Assembly: GCF_018687715.1 (NCBI RefSeq)
Contig: NC_056752.1
Span: forward strand, 3,658,001-3,722,000
Reading direction: 5' to 3'
Origin: Carya illinoinensis
Taxonomy: Eukaryota; Streptophyta; Magnoliopsida; Fagales; Juglandaceae
Length of the DNA stretch: 64,000 bases
Below the pieces are notes generated by a model. It was not told where the DNA came from. It did no database searches and was given only the letters and a program-made list of their open reading frames with translations. Positions 59,190-64,000 of the stretch are shown piece after piece (the first letter of the stretch is position 1; every line of letters starts with the position of its first letter). The position numbers were made by a program, and so were the translations under genes.

Positions 59190-59588
59190 CGGTTATTATA
59201 TATATAGTTATTATATATATAGGTGGAGGAAGAATGAGAGATTCTGGTCCAATCATCTCCAACTACCTGTGAATAGGTTGGAGAAGAAGGTTCAGGTTCT
59301 TTATTCTGATGAGGATTAGAAGAGGATGCTGAATCAGGGTGATTGACTGAATATACAGGTGTATCAATAATATTTCCAGGAATAACTCCCCGGACTTGTG
59401 TATCTAGATTTTGTATTTTATTTCTAGAGACTGAAGTCATTGCAGATCTATAATCAAAATTTTGAGATCTATTCCTACTAATTGTAGATCGTGGTGTATG
59501 GTAACTGGAGGATGCTGGAGAAGAATAATGAGAAAATGATCTCCTAAAAGGTTGGAAGGCAATTTGGACTGTTCCGTCCTGGTTTTGA
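59190..59588 (-). pseudogene. Movement-protein C-terminal / capsid linker region (inverted)
   Basis: On the minus strand it starts with DGTVQIAFQPFRRSFSHYSS, then PRSTISRNRSQNFDYRSAM, LDTQVRGVIPGNIIDTPVYS and a Pro/Ser-rich tail with SPTYSQVVGDDWTRIS. This is the segment that follows the movement-protein core in related viruses. It lies inverted between the primer site and the forward capsid frame; the right junction is near 59,588, where an in-frame stop precedes the forward frame. Confidence 0.7.
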
Positions 59589-62500
59589 TCTTATCTTACA
59601 CAAGAACAAAGAATAAGAATATCAAGTGCCTATAAGCATGATGAAAATCTGCAGGAGATTAAGACAGAAGATGGTCAACCCATAGAAGATGCTGTTAATA
59701 CACTAATATTTATATTAACAAAACATTTTGTAGGTGATCCTTCCCAATTTAAAGAAAGAACTAGTGATTTATTAATCAATTTAAGATGTCCTAGATTATC
59801 TGATTTTAGATGGTATAAAGATGTCTTTCTAACTAAAGTTATGATCAGAGATGATTGCCAACAACTATACTGGAAGGAAAAGTTCATAGCCGGACTTCCA
59901 TATTACTTCGCCCAAAAGGTACGAGAATCTTTAGTAAAATCAGATGGTACTATTGATTTTATTAATCTTACGTATGGAGATATAATATCTTCTATTAATA
60001 GAACTGGTCTGACTATGTGTAATGATATAAGATTAAAAAAGCAAATGGAAAAAGAAAAGAAATTTGCTACAAAAGAATTAGGTACCTTTTGTGAGCAGTT
60101 TGGTTATTCTCCATTATTAGCTCCTTCTACAAGACACAAAAAAGGAAAAAGAATTTATAAAACTTATCCAACTAAGAAAAGAAATTATAAGAAACCTTAT
60201 AAAAAATCCAATGAAAAATCCGTATATAAGAAACCAGTAAAGAATACAAAAAAGTTTAATAAAAAGAAAAAACAAATTGTATGTTATAAATGTGGAAATG
60301 TTGGACATTATGCATCAAATTGTAAGGTTAAAAAAGAAATTAATGAATTAGATATACCTGAAGAAGTAAAAGAAAAATTATTAAATATCTTTATACAATC
60401 AAGTGAAGAAGATGAAATTTCTTCAGAAGAAGATGAAATTTACCAATTAAAAGAATCAAGTTTTTCAGAACAATCTTATGATAACAAGTCAGAAGAAGAT
60501 GAAATTCATGTTTGTAATTGTTTAGATAGAAATAATTGTATCTGTAATAAAACTATTAACGTATTATCGTCACATGAAAATATTATATTAGAATTAATAG
60601 ATAAAATTAATAATCCACAAGAAAGAAAAGAATATTTAGAAAAATTAAAAGATACTTTTAGTAATCCCAAGACTTTTGAACTCAATTCAACCCCCTCATC
60701 ATATGATTTTATGGAAATAGTAAATAGATTTCAATCAGAAAAACAAAATATTACTTTAAAAGATTTACATCAAGAAATTAATGAAATAAAGAAAGAAATT
60801 AGAAATTTGAAAGCTTCTAACACCAAACTTGAAGTTTCTAATGAACAATTATTACAAGAAATTATACTATTAAAAATAGATAAAAATAATGACACTCATA
60901 AAAAAGAACAAGGAGAAAGCTCAGTAAAAATTACAAAAGAAGAATCAGATAATTTTATAAACATACTTAATAAAATGAATTTTCAAAAATGGTATAATGA
61001 AGTAACTATTTCCATTAATGAAGAATTCTCTTTTTCTGCAATAGCCTTATTAGATACAGGTGCAGATTTAAACTGCATACAAGAAGGAATAATACCCTCT
61101 AAATATTTTGAAAAAACAAAAGAGACATTATCTCAAGCTAATGGAGCAAAATTAAATATATATTATAAATTATCAAATGCGCATATATGTAATAATGGAA
61201 TTTGCTTTAAAACAACATTCATTCTAGTAAAAAATATCAACACCAAAGTAATATTAGGAAACCCATTTCTTGCTTTACTTTACCCTTTCTCTGTAACAGA
61301 AGAAGGAATTTCTACTAAAATATTAGGAAAAGAAATTCAATTTAAATTTTTATTCCCTCCAGTTTCAAGAGAGATTAATTCCTTAAAAGAAGCATCATTG
61401 ATTAAAGAAATTAATTTTTTAACAAAAGTCAAAATCAAAAGAAAAGAAAAACAAATAAATTTCTTTAAACAAGAATTAAAATACAAAAGAATTGAAGAAC
61501 AATTAAAAGATCCTTTATTAATCCAAAAAATTAATAATTTCAAAAATATAATTGAAAACGAAGTATGCTCTAATTTACCTAATGCTTTTTGGAGTAGAAA
61601 ACAACATATAGTCGAATTACCTTATGAAAAAGATTTTTCTGAAAAGAATATTCCTACTAAGGCCAGACCCATTCAAATGAATAAAGAATTATTAGAATTC
61701 TGTAAACAAGAAATTAATGATCTATTAACTAAAGGACTTATTAGAAAGAGCAAATCACCATGGAGCTGTGCTGCTTTTTATGTACAAAAACAAGCAGAAT
61801 TAGAAAGAGGTGTTCCTAGATTAGTTATAAATTATAAGCCTTTAAATAAAGTTTTACAATGGATTAGATACCCTATTCCTAATAAAAAAGATTTATTATC
61901 CCGACTTTATGCTGCTACTATATTTTCAAAATTTGATATGAAAAGCGGATTTTGGCAAATCCAGATTGCTGAAAAAGATAGATACAAAACTGCATTTACA
62001 GTCCCTTTTGGACATTATGAATGGAATGTTATGCCTTTCGGATTAAAAAATGCTCCTAGTGAATTTCAAAATATTATGAACGAAATATTTACACCTTTCA
62101 CCCATTTTTCTATAGTTTATATAGATGATGTATTAATATTCTCTTCATCAATTGAACAACATTGGAAACATTTAAATACCTTTGCTCAAATCATTAAACA
62201 AAATGGATTAGTAGTTTCATCATCTAAAGTCAAATTATTCCAAGACAAGATTAGATTTCTTGGACATGATATTTATCAAGGAACTATTACCCCAATAAGT
62301 AGGGCCATAGAATTTGCTAATAAATTCCCTGATGAAATAAGAGATAAGCAACAACTACAAAGATTTTTAGGAAGTTTAAATTATGTTGCTGATTTTTATC
62401 AAGCACTTAGACCTTTATGTGAACCATTATTCAAGAGATTAAAAAAGAATCCACCTCCATGGACAGAGGAACATACAAATATTATAAAACAAATAAAGGC

Positions 62501-62966
62501 CCATGTTAAGAAATTACCATGCTTAGGACTCCCATCACCTGATGCCTTTAAAATTGTTGAAACAGATGCCTCTGATCTTGGTTATGGAGGAATTTTGAAA
62601 CAAAAATTATCAGATGGAAAAGAACAGATTACTCGATTCCATTCAGGATGCTAGAATCCTGCTCAAAAGAATTACAGTACTATTAAAAAAGAAATTTTAG
62701 CTATTGTATTATGCATTTCTAAATTTCAAGATGATCTTTTGAATCAAAAGTTTTTACTTAGAATTGATTGCAAATCAGCCAAGGAAGTTTTAGTAAAAGA
62801 TGTTAAAAACTTGGCTGCTAAACAAATTTTTGCAAGATGGCAAGCTATTTTAAGTATTTTTGATTTTGATATTGAGCATATTAAAGGAGATTCTAATTCT
62901 CTTCCTGATTTTCTATCCCGAGAATTCTTACAGGGAAAATCATGTCTTCCTCAAAGTCCAGAGTGA
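59589..62966 (+). pseudogene. Viral ORF1: capsid, protease, RT, RNase H (one nonsense codon)
   Basis: One frame open from 59,589 to a TAG at 62,652 and, in the same frame, on to a TGA at 62,964. Capsid region about 59,600-60,250, followed by Lys-rich sequence and a CCHC knuckle CYKCGNVGHYASNC at 60,282-60,323. Acidic linker with a coiled-coil stretch to about 60,960. Protease with LLDTGADLN at about 61,046-61,072. RT from about 61,640 (SKFDMKSGFWQIQIAEKDRY, MPFGLKNAPSEFQ), catalytic YIDD at 62118-62129. RNase H from about 62,555 (ETDASDLGYGGIL). The TAG stands where a tryptophan codon TGG is expected. The movement-protein part is missing at the N-terminus. Confidence 0.88.
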
Positions 62967-64000
62967 AAACCAAATCCTCCTATGCCAAATCACCTTCTCC
63001 TCCTTATCCTTCACCCTGTCCTTCCGTCACACCAAAACCCTATACAGTACTAGGGACATTACCACAAAACATTAGGCCATCCTATAATCCATTTTCACCA
63101 TTATCCTCTTCAAAATTACCCACATACTCAAAAGCTGTTTCTTCTACTAGTTCTTCTCCTTCTCAAATTATTAATCCTCCACCTTTATCTCAGCCCTTTG
63201 TAACTCCTATTATCTTCAAATCCCATTGGCATCCAGTCTTTCCTATTGAATCAGAATTACAGCATCTATCTGAACCTCAAAAATTACTTGACGCTTTTCT
63301 ATTACCAGATTGGCATTATGTTCCCCAGAACATTACCAAGACTCAGAACTTTTATGAATTTATTTTAGTAGACACTGATTCTATTATTATCTCTGAAATC
63401 CCCTGCTCTCTACAATCTCAACCTTCTCCACCTGCAACTCCGATCATTGCATTCCACAAAATTACTATTAAACAGGTTCTTACCTTAGAACAGTGGGGAA
63501 AAAGCCCGTACTTGACGAGAAGATTTTCTCAGCCATATGATCCTCCTTATTTCGATTACTACGATTATCAACAAGCATGGAACAAAACGTTCTTACGACA
63601 GAATAAGAATTTGCGCCATTCCTGGTTTCTCCATTTTGATAAATTACAGGAAATTAAGACTCTACCGCGATGGTTCCTATTATGGTGGGATCAATTTGGA
63701 CCAGAATCTCTCATTCTTCCTCCACCTCTCCAGGAGAGTCTTCAGGCTTTCACATTACAGAATGATTGTCCACCTTCATTATCACACTGTTCATCACTTC
63801 TCCTTTTCTTTCTTAAAACCAAATTAAATTGGATCATGAAGTGGGAATATGTCATCAAACCTCATCCTTCTCTCAAAAATATTATGTTCTTGGCCCGCCA
63901 AGTCTCTGTAAAATGGTGGGAAAAGTATAATTATGATCATGTTGTAAAAATGTTCTCAAAAATTACCAAGGCTCCTGAGGTTCTTGTTCAGAGAAGCAGA
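62942..64000 (+). CDS. Viral ORF2, unknown function, continues past window
   Basis: ATG at 62942, open for all 353 codons to the window edge, overlapping the end of ORF1 by 25 bp. The first about 85 residues are Ser/Pro-rich and look disordered. The remainder is rich in aromatic residues, with PIIFKSHWHPVFPIESE, YLTRRFSQPYDPPYFDYYDY, HSWFLHFDKLQ, WFLLWWDQFGP and VSVKWWEKYNYD. It does not resemble movement, capsid, protease or polymerase domains. The second frame of florendovirus-type genomes is likewise of unknown function. No stop has accumulated, in contrast to ORF1. Confidence 0.75.
   Translation, partial: MSSSKSRVKTKSSYAKSPSPPYPSPCPSVTPKPYTVLGTLPQNIRPSYNPFSPLSSSKLPTYSKAVSSTSSSPSQIINPPPLSQPFVTPIIFKSHWHPVFPIESELQHLSEPQKLLDAFLLPDWHYVPQNITKTQNFYEFILVDTDSIIISEIPCSLQSQPSPPATPIIAFHKITIKQVLTLEQWGKSPYLTRRFSQPYDPPYFDYYDYQQAWNKTFLRQNKNLRHSWFLHFDKLQEIKTLPRWFLLWWDQFGPESLILPPPLQESLQAFTLQNDCPPSLSHCSSLLLFFLKTKLNWIMKWEYVIKPHPSLKNIMFLARQVSVKWWEKYNYDHVVKMFSKITKAPEVLVQRSR

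Larger units (their letters stand above)
57835..64000 (+). mobile_element. Endogenous caulimovirid (florendovirus-like), rearranged, runs off window
   Basis: Recognised by a caulimovirid movement-protein core, a capsid region with one CCHC knuckle, an aspartic protease, RT with YIDD and RNase H in one frame, a second overlapping frame, and a tRNA-Met primer site. There are no LTRs and no integrase. Segment order in the window is forward linker fragment (57,835-58,052), inverted movement-protein piece (58,056-58,565), forward promoter/leader (about 58,840-59,190), inverted movement-protein tail (about 59,190-59,588), then a forward main body (from 59,589). This scrambling and a nonsense codon make it a non-infectious relic. 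Genus placement rests on layout only. Confidence 0.85.

Noticed and set aside
1..64000. CRISPR arrays, rRNA genes, organellar DNA or bacterial operons
   Set aside because: None seen; repeats present are transposons, microsatellites and segmental duplicates of a plant nuclear genome.

Overview
This is nuclear DNA from a core eudicot plant, most likely a woody rosid. A Fagales/Juglandaceae origin is only a guess from the style of the proteins and of the AT-rich miniature elements. The evidence is the RPW8-type helper NLR genes with GT-AG introns, a plant Ty1/copia element, a plant L1-type LINE, hAT-like and Mutator-like miniature elements, and an endogenous pararetrovirus. Every real gene copy is built from exons, so single open frames are mostly exon fragments or shadows.

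The backbone is a tandem array of five NRG1-clade helper NLR genes, all on the minus strand: A (191-2212, runs off the left edge), B (5425-9587), C (11463-15642), D (34608-38548) and E (52676-56808). Complete copies share one five-exon layout: exon 1 holds RPW8 and the P-loop, exon 2 kinase-2 and RNBS-B, exon 3 GLPL and RNBS-D, exon 4 a QHD motif in place of MHD, and exon 5 the LRRs. B, C and D are intact by reading. D is a fusion gene: exons 1-2 and their 5' flank match C, exons 3-5 and their 3' flank match B, with the junction inside intron 2 near 36,722-36,733. D also carries an in-frame 39-bp duplication between RPW8 and NB-ARC. E is broken by a 4-bp deletion in its RPW8 exon. A 3' flank without its gene at 20.78-21.01 kb, and another at about 40.3-40.5 kb, point to further copies that have been lost.

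Between the NLR genes lie inserted or captured pieces. 15.8-19.0 kb carries a 5' fragment of a dihydrodipicolinate synthase gene. 20.7 kb has a degenerate tRNA-Trp. 21.0-25.8 kb is a decayed Ty1/copia element with only its 5' LTR. 27.0-28.1 kb is a Mutator-like element with long inverted repeats. 30.0-33.0 kb is a 3-kb non-autonomous DNA transposon. 40.6-47.6 kb is a broken HAD-phosphatase gene with a gag-only LTR retrotransposon (40822-46653) in one intron. 47.8-50.2 kb is a LINE lacking its reverse transcriptase. Blocks of the NLR flanks recur at 2.4, 9.7, 29.4 and 50.2 kb (5' flank), at 3.0 and 28.2 kb, and at 3.8 and 33.1 kb, so the locus grew by repeated segmental duplication.

From about 57,835 to the right edge lies an endogenous caulimovirid, florendovirus-like in layout. 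It is scrambled: a duplicated capsid/protease-linker piece, an inverted movement-protein piece, a promoter/leader region with a tRNA-Met primer site, an inverted movement-protein tail, then a long forward capsid-protease-RT-RNase H frame with one nonsense codon. An overlapping second frame of unknown function stays open to the window edge.

Functionally, NRG1 proteins work with EDS1-SAG101 downstream of TIR-type receptors as calcium-permeable channels. The array is therefore a helper-NLR locus in active birth-and-death evolution rather than a metabolic operon.
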